A stretch of DNA of 64,000 bases from CALHVX01 sp039198065 (GTDB taxonomy: Bacteria; Pseudomonadota; Gammaproteobacteria; Pseudomonadales; Azotimanducaceae), in assembly GCA_039198065.1 (NCBI GenBank), contig JBCCTU010000002.1, forward strand, positions 558,001-622,000. The letters run 5' to 3'. Of this stretch, positions 36,179 to 44,917 are shown one piece after another. Position 1 is the first letter of the stretch. Each line of letters starts with the position of its first letter. Position numbers and translations under genes: made by a program. The notes below the pieces were generated by a model. It saw only the letters and a list, made by a program, of their open reading frames with translations. It did no database searches and was not told the DNA's origin.

Positions 36179-38104
36179 GTGTTGGAACAATTCCGCCAGG
36201 GAACGCAGGGAATCGGGTTCAAGATAATCGTCGGGTTGCTTGTTGTCGTGCTTGCCGTGTTTGGCTTCGGTGGTTTCAATTTGTTTGCCCCGACCGACCC
36301 AAGTGTCGCCACAATCAACGGCACGTCGATTTCTCAGCAGCGCTTGCAACAAGAGTCGCAACGCCAGCTGCAACAGCTTGCAGCACAGTTTGGCGCAAAC
36401 TTCGATCCAAGTCTTATTGACCCTGCAATCGTTCAGAGCCAGGCACTGAACCGACTGATCACCCAGGAACTCCTTGCGCAAACGGCTGATCGCCTCAAGC
36501 TCGGGATTGCCGAGTCATCCATCTCCGACACGCTTCGCGACAACCCAAATTTTCAGATCGATGGAACGTTTGACGAAGACACCTTCCGTCGGACCGTCGG
36601 CCTTGCCGGGTATACGCCGAAGGGGTTTTTGGAGACCTTGCGCCGCGACCTTACGCTCGATCGACTGTCTCAAGGCCTGATTGAGTCGACGGTGGTGCCA
36701 CGGTGGGAAATCGATGAAGCGGCCCGATTTATGGCGCAGCGGCGGACCGTCGCCCATCTGGATTTCACCCCGGCTGCCTTTCGTGAATCAGTCACCGTAA
36801 CGGATCAGGAAGTCGAAGATTATTACGCGGATCGTTTGGATCAGTACCTGACCCCGCTATCGGTCACGGCGCAGTATGTGCAGCTGTCCGTCGACGATCT
36901 CCTCGATGATCCCGATATCACCGTCGCCGAGACGGACATTCAGGCGCGCTTTGATGAGGAACTCGTGCAGTTTGCGGATACCGCGGAACTCCGAGACAGC
37001 TCTCATATCCTGCTGCAGATCAACGACGACCGCAGCGAAGAGGAAGCATTTGCGGAGATCGAAGCGTTGCGGGCCGAGCTTGAAGGCGGTGCGGATTTCG
37101 CGAGCCTGGCGCAGGCTCGCTCCGAAGATCCGGGATCAAAGCTCCAGGGCGGATCTCTCGGCCCGGTCGGCAAGAACATTTTCGATCCGGACTTTGAGGC
37201 CGCACTATGGGCGCTGGAGTCGCCCGGTGACCTGTCTTCTCCGGTCAAAACCGCCTTCGGGGTGCACCTGATCCGCCTTGAGGGTATTGAGACTCAGCCG
37301 GCGCCGGTCCTTGCAGACCGTCGAGCGGATATCGTAGCCAACCTCAAACGCGAGGCTGCCGTCGGATTGCTCGATGAACGGGCACGAGAACTCGATAGTC
37401 TTGCGTTCGAAAATCCCGACTCCCTCGACGAACTCGTGGCGTTTACTGGCGGTAGTCTTCGCGAAGCTACCGGGATTACAGAAGGGTCTGGCGAAGGGCC
37501 CTTCGCTGAGAGCGCCGTTCGAGAAGCGTTGTTTTCATCTGATGTCCTCGATGCGGGGGCCAATTCACCGGCGTTACGACTTGCAGATGGCACGGTTCTG
37601 GTCGCTCGAGTCATGGACCAGCAGCCACCGGAACAGAAGCCGCTCGATTCGGTAGCTGAAGAGATTCGAACGCTGCTTGTCTCGGAGCGGGCCGAGGACC
37701 GGATGCGGGAGGCGCAGGCAGCTGCACTAGCGGCGCTCAAAGCGGGAGCTGCGACCGATGCCGTTGCCAATGAGTACGGGCTCTCCTGGAACGTCGTTGA
37801 AAACCTGACCCAGAGTACTGCTGATGGTCTCGATCGCGGGATACTCCGGGCTGCGTTTCTCGCGCCGGCTCCGGCGGCAAATGACAAGACCATCGTCGAA
37901 GCGGACTTGAGCACCGGCGGGCGGAGCATACTCGCGGTAAGCGACGTGCGCTTTGGAGACTACAACGCGCTCAGTGAAGCCGAGCAGGCTGACTTGCGGC
38001 GGGCGTTGAGGAGTCGGACAGAGCAGTCGGACTTCCTCAGCGTCTACCGCACGATCGAGGACGGATCCAATGTGACGCGGCCCGAAGCCCTCCTAGACGG
38101 CTAA
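36179..38104 (+). CDS. ppiD: Periplasmic folding chaperone PpiD
   Basis: PpiD is a membrane-anchored periplasmic chaperone near the Sec translocon. The 641-residue protein starts at a GTG behind GGAGAG. It has one N-terminal TM helix (IIVGLLVVVLAVFGFGGF), then a SurA-N-like chaperone region. One parvulin domain lies near residues 275-370 (SSHILLQINDD, GGSLGPVGKNIFDPDFE). A long C-terminal region follows. The parvulin domain of PpiD is often inactive. The last codons and TAA sit in the first copy of a 10-base tandem repeat. It converges with the lytic transglycosylase gene. Confidence 0.94.
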   Translation: MLEQFRQGTQGIGFKIIVGLLVVVLAVFGFGGFNLFAPTDPSVATINGTSISQQRLQQESQRQLQQLAAQFGANFDPSLIDPAIVQSQALNRLITQELLAQTADRLKLGIAESSISDTLRDNPNFQIDGTFDEDTFRRTVGLAGYTPKGFLETLRRDLTLDRLSQGLIESTVVPRWEIDEAARFMAQRRTVAHLDFTPAAFRESVTVTDQEVEDYYADRLDQYLTPLSVTAQYVQLSVDDLLDDPDITVAETDIQARFDEELVQFADTAELRDSSHILLQINDDRSEEEAFAEIEALRAELEGGADFASLAQARSEDPGSKLQGGSLGPVGKNIFDPDFEAALWALESPGDLSSPVKTAFGVHLIRLEGIETQPAPVLADRRADIVANLKREAAVGLLDERARELDSLAFENPDSLDELVAFTGGSLREATGITEGSGEGPFAESAVREALFSSDVLDAGANSPALRLADGTVLVARVMDQQPPEQKPLDSVAEEIRTLLVSERAEDRMREAQAAALAALKAGAATDAVANEYGLSWNVVENLTQSTADGLDRGILRAAFLAPAPAANDKTIVEADLSTGGRSILAVSDVRFGDYNALSEAEQADLRRALRSRTEQSDFLSVYRTIEDGSNVTRPEALLDG

Positions 38105-38136
38105 AGACGGTTAAACACGGCTAAACATTGCCGTCT
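38095..38136. repeat. 10-base tandem repeat and inverted repeat at the ppiD stop
   Basis: Three near-identical 10-base units (38095-38104, 38105-38114, 38115-38124) read AGACGGCTAA, AGACGGTTAA and ACACGGCTAA. The first holds the last two full codons and the TAA of ppiD. The first AGACGGC also pairs with GCCGTCT at 38130-38136. The repeat may therefore form a hairpin in the 41-base convergent gap, perhaps a weak bidirectional terminator. No long T run follows. Confidence 0.8.
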
Positions 38137-38145
38137 CGGCGTGGT

Positions 38146-39831
38146 TTATTGACCAGCGCCCAGTTTCGGTGCCTGGGTCACGTTGACTTCAAGCCGCAGT
38201 GTCTTGCCGGGCTTCAGTAGGTCGTTAGGGTTGATGCTGTTAATTGCTGCGATCGCAGCCGTGGTCGTTTTGAATCGTTTTGCAATGGTGTAGAGCGAAT
38301 CTCCACTGCGCACCCGGTAGCGTACCTGACGCACGACGCTGCGCTTGGACGGACTAACGAACAGTTTCTGTCCGATCTGTAACGACGCCTTTGGATGCAT
38401 TTCATTCCAGCGTACGAGTTGCTTGACCGTCACACCGTAGCGTCGCGCGATCTCCCACAGGCTCTCCCCGGCGGCAACGTGGTGAACCTTACCGGCCTGT
38501 CGCCGGGGAATAGGGTAGCTGTCTGCTGCCGCCGTGCTCGTCGGGATCAGTAGCGTTTGGCCGGCGCGAAGCGCGTCGCTACGCAACTCGTTGCTGCGGC
38601 GGATGCTGTCTATGTCGACGCGATGGCGCTGTGCCAGCGTCGAAAGCGTATCGCCGGACTTTACGACCACGGGCGACCACCCTACGCGCTCTGCGTCCGG
38701 TACGCGGGCAACTGCCGCGCTCAGGGTAGCGAGGTCTGCATCGGGTGGAACAAACACTCGGTGCGGGCCCTCCGGTGGCGTAGCCCATTGGTTCAACGCC
38801 GGGTTCAGCGCGTACAGGGTGTCGACGGCAATACCGGTGGCGCTTGCGAGTCGCATCAAATCGAATTGTCCCGGTAGCGGGAGTATTTGCAGCCGGTCGG
38901 AACCGTCGAGTTCCGGCAGAGTGACGCCGAAGTGGTCTGGATCTGCAATGGCGGCAGCCAGCGCTAGGATTCGCGGCACGTAGCGTGTCGTTTCCCCGGG
39001 CAGCTTGGCCTGCCAGAACGGCGAGGTTTCTGTGACGACGATGTTGTTGCGTTTCAGGCGGCGCAGCGCCCGACCCACGTTGCCCTCGCCAGCGTTGTAC
39101 GCCGCCATGGCAAGGTGCCAGTCGTCAAAGCGCCGATGCAGGGTTTTTAGATAGCTTAGGGCGGCGTCGGTCGATGCGTTGATGTCACGACGGGCCTCAT
39201 ACCAGTAGGTTCGCTCAAGGCCGAACCGTTTGCCCGTGGCCGGTATGAACTGCCACAAACCGGCAGCGCCTCCTGGGGAAAACGCGTAGGGATCAAGCGC
39301 GCTTTCAACAATCGGAATGAGCGACAGTTCAAGCGGTAGTCCTTCGGCGGTGACCCGGTCAATGACAAGCGGGAGGTAGCGGCCCAGCCGGGTGGCGCGG
39401 CGTTGGAAGTACTGGGGATGCCGTTTCAGCCAGCGAAGTTCGGCAGCGACGAGCGGATGATCAACGTTGTGATCGAGTTCGAACCCATCGCGAAGCCGCG
39501 TCCATAGGGTAGGTGGTGCCGGTGGCTCAACCGGTGCCGCTAACCACAGCGCCGCCGGGCTCGGCAGTGGTGCACTGTTGACATCGGGGCTGACACTGGA
39601 TTCGCTTGCGACCGGCACCAAAATCGGTTCGAGTGCCCGCTGACAGCCGAGGAGAGCGGCAAGGATCAAGGCCGTTGCCACAACCCGGCGCCGGAGCTCC
39701 CAGTGTTCTGAATGCGCCGCTTTCGCTGGAGAAGCCGGTTGCACCGAGCCTGCGCCGGCTCCAGAATTTGGCTCTGGTCCTTTGGTCAGGAGCTGGAGTA
39801 GAGCGTGCATCAACCTGCGTCTTCCGCGCAT
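38146..39831 (-). CDS. mltD: MltD-like lytic transglycosylase with three LysM domains
   Basis: A murein lytic transglycosylase that cleaves glycan strands to 1,6-anhydro ends. The protein is up to 561 residues. An N-terminal hydrophobic stretch ends in a lipobox-like ALILAALLGCQ near residue 60. The SLT domain has its catalytic Glu in PIVESALDPYAFS and also GAAGLWQFIPATGKRFGL and MAAYNAGEGNVGRAL. Three LysM domains at the C-terminus (KSGDTLSTLAQRH, AAGESLWEIARRYG, RSGDSLYTIAKRF) bind peptidoglycan. The start is uncertain: ATGs at 39831 and 39810 both overlap the divergent methyltransferase gene. Confidence 0.9.
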   Translation of the reverse strand: MRGRRRLMHALLQLLTKGPEPNSGAGAGSVQPASPAKAAHSEHWELRRRVVATALILAALLGCQRALEPILVPVASESSVSPDVNSAPLPSPAALWLAAPVEPPAPPTLWTRLRDGFELDHNVDHPLVAAELRWLKRHPQYFQRRATRLGRYLPLVIDRVTAEGLPLELSLIPIVESALDPYAFSPGGAAGLWQFIPATGKRFGLERTYWYEARRDINASTDAALSYLKTLHRRFDDWHLAMAAYNAGEGNVGRALRRLKRNNIVVTETSPFWQAKLPGETTRYVPRILALAAAIADPDHFGVTLPELDGSDRLQILPLPGQFDLMRLASATGIAVDTLYALNPALNQWATPPEGPHRVFVPPDADLATLSAAVARVPDAERVGWSPVVVKSGDTLSTLAQRHRVDIDSIRRSNELRSDALRAGQTLLIPTSTAAADSYPIPRRQAGKVHHVAAGESLWEIARRYGVTVKQLVRWNEMHPKASLQIGQKLFVSPSKRSVVRQVRYRVRSGDSLYTIAKRFKTTTAAIAAINSINPNDLLKPGKTLRLEVNVTQAPKLGAGQ

Positions 39832-40557
39832 TGGTTATCTTCCTGGTGGCAGTCGCCGGCCGGCGAGCGGCTGCTCGCAGAGCAGTCACCGGTCCTGGCA
39901 CAGGCTGTGCGCCGTTTTCACGGCGACACGTTGCTGTGGCTAGGCTGCCATAGCCCGACGTCTGAAATCGTGCGCCGCTGCATGGTTCGTAATCGTTTTT
40001 ATTCGGCGCTGGATGGATCCTTTCCCAACACCGATATAGCCAGTTTTGTGAGCGATCCTCAAGCGCTGCCCTTGCCCCGCGCCTCCGTCAACGCAGTTGT
40101 CGTTCATCACGGATTGGAGTGTGTTCGCGATCCCCGCAAGACCATGCGCGAGGTGAGTCGAGTACTGGTGCCCGGAGGCAAGCTGGTGATTACGGGGTTT
40201 GCACCGTTGTCCACCTGGGGTGTCGCCTACGCCCTGAAGCGGCCGCTTGCCGAGCTGCATTCGCGGTTTGCCCACCCACGTCCCGTTGGTACCGGGCGTT
40301 TGCTGGACTGGCTTGAGGTCCTCGGATTTCAACTCGACGATCAACGTACGATCTGGCATCGACGGCCGTTGCCCTGGCTTCGCGAACGCTGCCGGGACGG
40401 CTGGCCGCTGGGACTGCGCTCGTTCGTGCTGAGTGCGACCAAGCAGCGCAACGCATACGTTGCTCCAAAGCGTCTCGCCGAACTCAAGGCCCGGGGTCTC
40501 GCCCCGGTTGCGTATCCGAAACTTGCAGCCTGGGGGCGTATTGAGCAAGACCGTTGA
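39805..40557 (+). CDS. SAM-dependent methyltransferase (class I, Methyltransf_11-like)
   Basis: A 250-residue methyltransferase related to the uncharacterised one beside rnhA-dnaQ in Pseudomonas. It has an N-terminal helix (WLSSWWQSPAGERLLAEQ) and a degenerate SAM loop (LLWLGCHSPTSE). The acidic loop region is LPLPRASVNAVVVHHGLECVRDP, followed by VLVPGGKLVITGF. The usual GxGxG is not intact. The start is a GTG at 39805, so it overlaps the divergent mltD by 6-27 bases. gloB, often located between these two, is absent. The substrate is unknown. Confidence 0.82.
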   Translation: MHQPASSAHWLSSWWQSPAGERLLAEQSPVLAQAVRRFHGDTLLWLGCHSPTSEIVRRCMVRNRFYSALDGSFPNTDIASFVSDPQALPLPRASVNAVVVHHGLECVRDPRKTMREVSRVLVPGGKLVITGFAPLSTWGVAYALKRPLAELHSRFAHPRPVGTGRLLDWLEVLGFQLDDQRTIWHRRPLPWLRERCRDGWPLGLRSFVLSATKQRNAYVAPKRLAELKARGLAPVAYPKLAAWGRIEQDR

Positions 40558-40990
40558 GATCTTTACGGACGGGGCCTGCCGGGGAAACCCAGGCCCGGGT
40601 GGCTGGGCGGCGCTGTTGCGACGCATGGACGATGAGCAGCTCCTCAGCGGTTCCGAGCCAGAAACCACCAACAACCGCATGGAACTGATGGCAGCAATAC
40701 AGGCGCTGGAGGCGATCCCGGAGCGCTCAGCGATCGTTCTCACCACTGACTCGCAGTACGTACGCCAGGGCATCACGCAGTGGATCGCGAACTGGAAACG
40801 GCGCGGCTGGCTCACGGCGAGCAAGCAGCCGGTTAAGAACCAGGACCTTTGGAAACGCCTTGATCAGGCGGCCGACGCACACGATGTGCAATGGGAGTGG
40901 GTCAAGGGGCACAGCGGCCACCCCGACAACGAGGCGGTCGACAGCGCCGCGAACGAGGCCATCGATCGGATGCTGGCCGAGCGAGGCTGA
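40541..40990 (+). CDS. rnhA: Ribonuclease HI
   Basis: RNase HI cuts RNA in RNA-DNA hybrids. The frame is open from 40433, but a TTG at 40541 begins the family N-terminus (SKTVEIFTDGACRGNPGPGG) and gives 149 residues. The four carboxylates are present: Asp in FTDGAC, Glu in NRMELMAA, Asp in TDSQYV and Asp in GHPDNEAVD. It overlaps the methyltransferase by 17 bases, and dnaQ begins directly after its stop. The rnhA-dnaQ pairing is classical. Confidence 0.95.
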   Translation: MSKTVEIFTDGACRGNPGPGGWAALLRRMDDEQLLSGSEPETTNNRMELMAAIQALEAIPERSAIVLTTDSQYVRQGITQWIANWKRRGWLTASKQPVKNQDLWKRLDQAADAHDVQWEWVKGHSGHPDNEAVDSAANEAIDRMLAERG

Positions 40991-41752
40991 GTGCGCCAGG
41001 TTATCCTCGACACAGAAACGACGGGTATAGAGGTCGCGGCCGGGCACCGAATCATTGAAGTGGGCGCCGTAGAAATCAGTGACCGGCGTTCGACCGGCGC
41101 GCATTTTCACGAGTACCTGAACCCCAATCGAGCGATTGATGCTGGAGCCCAGGAGGTCCACGGCATCAGCAGCGAATTTCTCGCCGACAAACCGCCGTTT
41201 GAACGCGTTGCCGAACGGCTCTTCGATTTCGTCTTCGGTGCAGAGCTCATCATGCACAACGCAGGCTTCGACATTGCCTTTCTCAATGCCGAATTCGCGC
41301 GCTTGAAAGCGACAGACTTTCCGCGCCTTGCCAAAGCCCTGGGCGTTCGCAACGGTCGTTGTCGAGGTGCTCTCGAGCGCGTTTGCTCGGTAGTGGATTC
41401 GCTCGCCCTGGCGCGCAAAAAACATCCGGGCCAGCGTAACGGCCTGGACACGCTCTGCCGGCGCTATCAGGTGGATAACTCCGGGCGGACGTTCCACGGC
41501 GCGCTGCTCGACGCGGAACTACTCGCGGAAGTCTACCTGCGCATGACCGGTGGCCAAACGGCGCTGTTTTCCGCCGCTGATGACGGAAACCAGACTGAGT
41601 CTAACGCTGAGCCGTGGACCCCGCCGGACCAGTTGCGCCTGATTGAACCAACGCCAGCTGAGCACTCAGAGCACGAAGCGTTCCTCAAAATAATCGAGGC
41701 AAAGGCTGGCGTCGTGCTCTGGTCTCAGCCGCCGATTACAGAAACAGGCTGA
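40991..41752 (+). CDS. dnaQ: DNA polymerase III epsilon subunit (proofreading exonuclease)
   Basis: DnaQ is the 3'-5' proofreading subunit of the replicative polymerase. The 253-residue protein starts at GTG immediately after the rnhA stop. Exo motifs are LDTETTG near residue 6 (Exo I), LIMHNAGFDIAFLNAE near residue 95 (Exo II) and HGALLDAELLAEVY near residue 168 (Exo III, with the His and Asp). The C-terminal tail would bind the polymerase subunit. It overlaps nhaB on the other strand by 17 bases. Confidence 0.95.
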   Translation: MRQVILDTETTGIEVAAGHRIIEVGAVEISDRRSTGAHFHEYLNPNRAIDAGAQEVHGISSEFLADKPPFERVAERLFDFVFGAELIMHNAGFDIAFLNAEFARLKATDFPRLAKALGVRNGRCRGALERVCSVVDSLALARKKHPGQRNGLDTLCRRYQVDNSGRTFHGALLDAELLAEVYLRMTGGQTALFSAADDGNQTESNAEPWTPPDQLRLIEPTPAEHSEHEAFLKIIEAKAGVVLWSQPPITETG

Positions 41753-43238
41753 CGCACAGGAAACCGACCAACCCCATCACGATCGTGTAGGGCAGGGCCA
41801 TGAACACCATCTGGCCGTAGGAAAGACGTACCAGGGGTGCCACGGCAGAGGTTAGGAGAAACAGGAACGCTGCCTGCCCGTTTGGCGTCGCGACGCTCGG
41901 TATGTTGGTTCCCGTGTTGATTGCAACCGCCAGCAGGTTGAAGTGCTCCCGGTCGATCTCACCACTGTCGAGCGCGAGCTTCACCTCGTTGATGTACACG
42001 GTAGCGACGAACACGTTGTCGCTGATGGCCGACAGCACGCCGTTGGCGATGTAAAACATGCCGGGCTGTACCTCTAGGTCCAGACTCAGCACGTATTCGA
42101 TCACTGGCGTGAAGAGATGTTGATCGTGGATTACGGCGACGATGCCGAAAAACACAACCAGCAGAGCGGTGAAGGGCAGGGCTTCTTCGAACGCGTGTCC
42201 GAGCTGGTGCTCAGAGATAACGCCGTTCAAGGCGGTCTGGATGACGATAATCATGAGGCCGATCAAGCCCACTTCGGCAACATGGAAGGCAAGGGAAAAG
42301 ACCAGCAGCACGGCGGCCGTAGCTTGGACGACGAGGCGAGCGACGTCGCGGGCGGTTCGACTTTCGGCTTCGGAGCGGTCGAAGTCGTCAAGAATGCCGC
42401 GAACGCGTTCCGGTAGCTGCGCGCCGTAACCGAACCAAGCTTGCTTCTCGAGCATGACGCAGGTGCCAAGACCGGCAAGCAGCACAGGCATGGTCACCGG
42501 CGCCATGCGCAGGAAAAATTCGCCGAACTCCCAACCGGCTTTGCCAGCGATGAGGAGATTCTGCGGTTCACCCACGGTTGTGCAGACCCCGCCGAGGGCG
42601 GTTCCAACAGCGCCGTGCATCAACAGGCTGCGGAGAAAGGCGCGAAACTCTTCGAGTTCAGCACGGTGCGTGTCGGCGACGGAGTCGTCTTGACCATGCT
42701 CGTGATCGTCCCGAAAGCCCTTGCCCGACGCGACTCGGTGATAGACCGAGTAAAACCCAATGGCGACACTGATGATGACCGCCGTCACCGTTAGGGCGTC
42801 GAGAAACGCCGACAGGAATGCCGCAACCAGACTAAAGAGGAACGAAATGACGAGTTTGGAGCGCACACCGAGAATGATCTTGGTGAACGTAAAGAGCAGC
42901 AGCTCTTTCATGAAGTAGATGCCGGCCACCATGAACATGAGCAGCAGGATCACGGGAAAGTTAGAAAACACTTCCTCGCGGATGGTCTCCGGATGGGTCA
43001 TTCCGATGAGCGTCGCTTCGATCGCCAAGAGCCCGCCGGGCTGCAGCGGGTAACAGCGTAATGCCATGGCGAGGGTGAAGATGAACTCCACGATCAGCAG
43101 CCAACCGGTCGCGAACGGACCGATGGTGACAAGTAACAGTGGGTTGATCACGAGGAAGGTAAGGATGGTCGTCTTGTACCAATCCGGCGCGTTCCCCAGG
43201 AAGTTTTCCCATAGCGCCAGCAAGGTTTCCTTACTCAT
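41736..43238 (-). CDS. nhaB: Na+/H+ antiporter NhaB
   Basis: NhaB exchanges cytoplasmic Na+ for external protons. The 500-residue integral membrane protein has about 12 hydrophobic helices. It opens with the family N-terminus (WENFLGNAPDWYK). Signatures include LSAFLDALTVTAVIISVAIGFYSVYH, GGVCTTVGEPQNLLI, SAISDNVFVATVYINE and NTGTNIPSVATPNGQAAFLF. It converges with dnaQ (17-base overlap) and diverges from nudC. Its presence fits a marine or saline organism. Confidence 0.94.
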   Translation of the reverse strand: MSKETLLALWENFLGNAPDWYKTTILTFLVINPLLLVTIGPFATGWLLIVEFIFTLAMALRCYPLQPGGLLAIEATLIGMTHPETIREEVFSNFPVILLLMFMVAGIYFMKELLLFTFTKIILGVRSKLVISFLFSLVAAFLSAFLDALTVTAVIISVAIGFYSVYHRVASGKGFRDDHEHGQDDSVADTHRAELEEFRAFLRSLLMHGAVGTALGGVCTTVGEPQNLLIAGKAGWEFGEFFLRMAPVTMPVLLAGLGTCVMLEKQAWFGYGAQLPERVRGILDDFDRSEAESRTARDVARLVVQATAAVLLVFSLAFHVAEVGLIGLMIIVIQTALNGVISEHQLGHAFEEALPFTALLVVFFGIVAVIHDQHLFTPVIEYVLSLDLEVQPGMFYIANGVLSAISDNVFVATVYINEVKLALDSGEIDREHFNLLAVAINTGTNIPSVATPNGQAAFLFLLTSAVAPLVRLSYGQMVFMALPYTIVMGLVGFLCVSLFL

Positions 43239-43414
43239 AACCGATCCTTTTTTGCCAACGGTCGTGCGTTATCGAGCCGCGTGCGGTCAATACAGAAACA
43301 AGCCAACCAACCACCTGCTGGCCGCAGCTAATCGTTCACATCAGCTGGAGTATAGAACGCTGCCTGAGCGGCGCTCGGAGGCTAAACTGGCGCGCATCGC
43401 GAAGAGGTGAATTC

Positions 43415-44248
43415 ATGACCTGGCCCATCAACCCCAATCGATTCCAATCGCTCGAGCAGCCACCGGCAGCCGTGGACCGTGGTCGTGCCTATCATTTCGT
43501 CTGGATAGACGGTCAGCTCGCGGGCCGAATGGAGGCAGGGCAGCTGCGTCCGCTAACCGGCGAGGATCTTCGCTGGCTCGACCTCGAGGTTGAGTTCGAT
43601 CACTACCTCGGGGAGTACGAAGACGGGCGGAGTTGCTTCGTACAACGGGCGACCGGCAGCCTGGGCCCTGATGCGGTGTTAATGGATCTGCGGGGCTGGT
43701 TGGGCCGGGTTGATGCTGACCTGTTCTACCTTGCTGGCCGTTCGCAACAGATCTCGAGCTGGGACTTCTCACATCGTTTCTGCGGCATCTGCGGAGACGC
43801 CATGAAACCCCACGCGAGTGAGCGTGCGCGGACTTGTGCCTGCGGCAAGTACACCGTGTACCCGAACCTTGCGCCGAGCATCATTGTTCTCGTTGTTCGG
43901 GGGAATGACATGCTGCTCGCGCGCAACGCCAACTGGCCGAACGGGATGTACAGCACGCTTGCGGGTTTTGTGGAGCCGGGGGAGTCGATAGAGCAGACCG
44001 TTCACCGGGAGGTCTTCGAGGAGGTGGGCGTGCGGGTAAAGAACCTTCGCTATAAGGGCAGCCAGAGCTGGCCGTTCCCGAATTCGCTCATGCTGGGGTT
44101 TCACGCGGACTACGACAGCGGTGAATTTGTCCTGCAGGAAGAGGAAATTGCAGACGCCCAGTGGTTTTCCCCTGACGACTTACCGCTGATTCCTCCGAAA
44201 ACGGCGATTTCCCGGTGGTTAATCGATGACTTTCTTGCGGGTCGCTGA
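43415..44248 (+). CDS. nudC: NAD(H) pyrophosphatase / RNA decapping hydrolase NudC
   Basis: NudC hydrolyses NADH and removes NAD caps from RNA. The 277-residue protein has an N-terminal domain and a zinc ribbon (CGICGDAM and CACGKY). The Nudix box is GFVEPGESIEQTVHREVFEEVG. The NADH-specific motif SQSWPFPNSLM near residue 215 is close to the canonical SQPWPFPxS. An AGAGG ribosome binding site precedes the ATG. It lies tail-to-tail with the SCP2-like gene. Confidence 0.95.
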   Translation: MTWPINPNRFQSLEQPPAAVDRGRAYHFVWIDGQLAGRMEAGQLRPLTGEDLRWLDLEVEFDHYLGEYEDGRSCFVQRATGSLGPDAVLMDLRGWLGRVDADLFYLAGRSQQISSWDFSHRFCGICGDAMKPHASERARTCACGKYTVYPNLAPSIIVLVVRGNDMLLARNANWPNGMYSTLAGFVEPGESIEQTVHREVFEEVGVRVKNLRYKGSQSWPFPNSLMLGFHADYDSGEFVLQEEEIADAQWFSPDDLPLIPPKTAISRWLIDDFLAGR

Positions 44249-44253
44249 TGCGG

Positions 44254-44757
44254 TCAGTCGTCTGGGGTTGCCACAGTTCCACGGTTGAAGAGCGACAGCA
44301 GTGGAAACGTCCACAGCAGATAGCCGCTCGATTGAAAGGTGCCCTGCATGAAGGCCTCGATGGGGTCGACTTGACCTTCGAGGATCGCAAGCATCGCCTG
44401 GGCTGATTCGAAGTAGAACGTTACGTCCTCCCGCGCAGACGCGTCGAGCCATTCGAGCGAGTGCTCGCCGATGGCAAGCACCAGGGTGCCGGTGTCTCGT
44501 GACCGTGCTGTTGCCGTGTTCTTCTGCGCTGTCTTAAAGCTTGGCCCGCTTAGCTCTCGTAGCTCTTCCCCGCTAGCGGGAAGTGGCCAGCTCAGGCGTA
44601 CGATGCCATCAAGTCGGTGCAGCTCGTTCCGATTCAGCTGGGCGTTGAGCCGCTCACGAGCGACTTCCGAATCGGGGGTGCTACGGTCTTGGTCGGTCAA
44701 CCTGGGTGCTCGGCAGTTAATCCAGCGGCTTCCCCCTCGCAGGCCCGCGCGGTGCAA
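44254..44757 (-). CDS. SCP2-like sterol-carrier fold protein (tentative)
   Basis: A protein of up to 167 residues with no close identity that I recognise. The C-terminal half resembles the SCP2 lipid-transfer fold: DVTFYFESAQAMLAILEGQVDPIEAFMQGTFQSSG, where the G-x-x-DP-x-x-AFMQG pattern is characteristic. The region before it is a beta-rich stretch (GTLVLAIGEHSLEWLDA). The only start at the frame opening is TTG at 44757, and the Arg-rich first 40 residues look non-coding. The true start may be further in. Function unknown. Confidence 0.5.
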   Translation of the reverse strand: MHRAGLRGGSRWINCRAPRLTDQDRSTPDSEVARERLNAQLNRNELHRLDGIVRLSWPLPASGEELRELSGPSFKTAQKNTATARSRDTGTLVLAIGEHSLEWLDASAREDVTFYFESAQAMLAILEGQVDPIEAFMQGTFQSSGYLLWTFPLLSLFNRGTVATPDD

Positions 44758-44779
44758 CCCGCTATCAGCCCGCTATCAG
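44758..44779. repeat. 11-base direct tandem repeat
   Basis: CCCGCTATCAG is present twice in direct succession (44758-44768 and 44769-44779), just upstream of the SCP2-like gene frame. It lies in the gap before sohB. No secondary structure or function is evident. Confidence 0.85.
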
Positions 44780-44917
44780 CTCGCCATGAGGGAGAACGGC
44801 CGTTGTGCTTTGACGTAATTCAGCGAACCGGTAGTCCGACGGTATACTGACAGCCCGTATCGCTCGTTGACAGTCCCACCTCGGATTCTTGAGCGCTGGG
44901 GGACCGCAGTAACCCGG

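Noticed and set aside
43270..43310. Remnant of a duplicated nhaB 3' end upstream of nhaB
   Set aside because: A short similarity to the terminal Leu-Phe-Leu-stop region (about 12 of 14 bases) is too brief to separate from chance.
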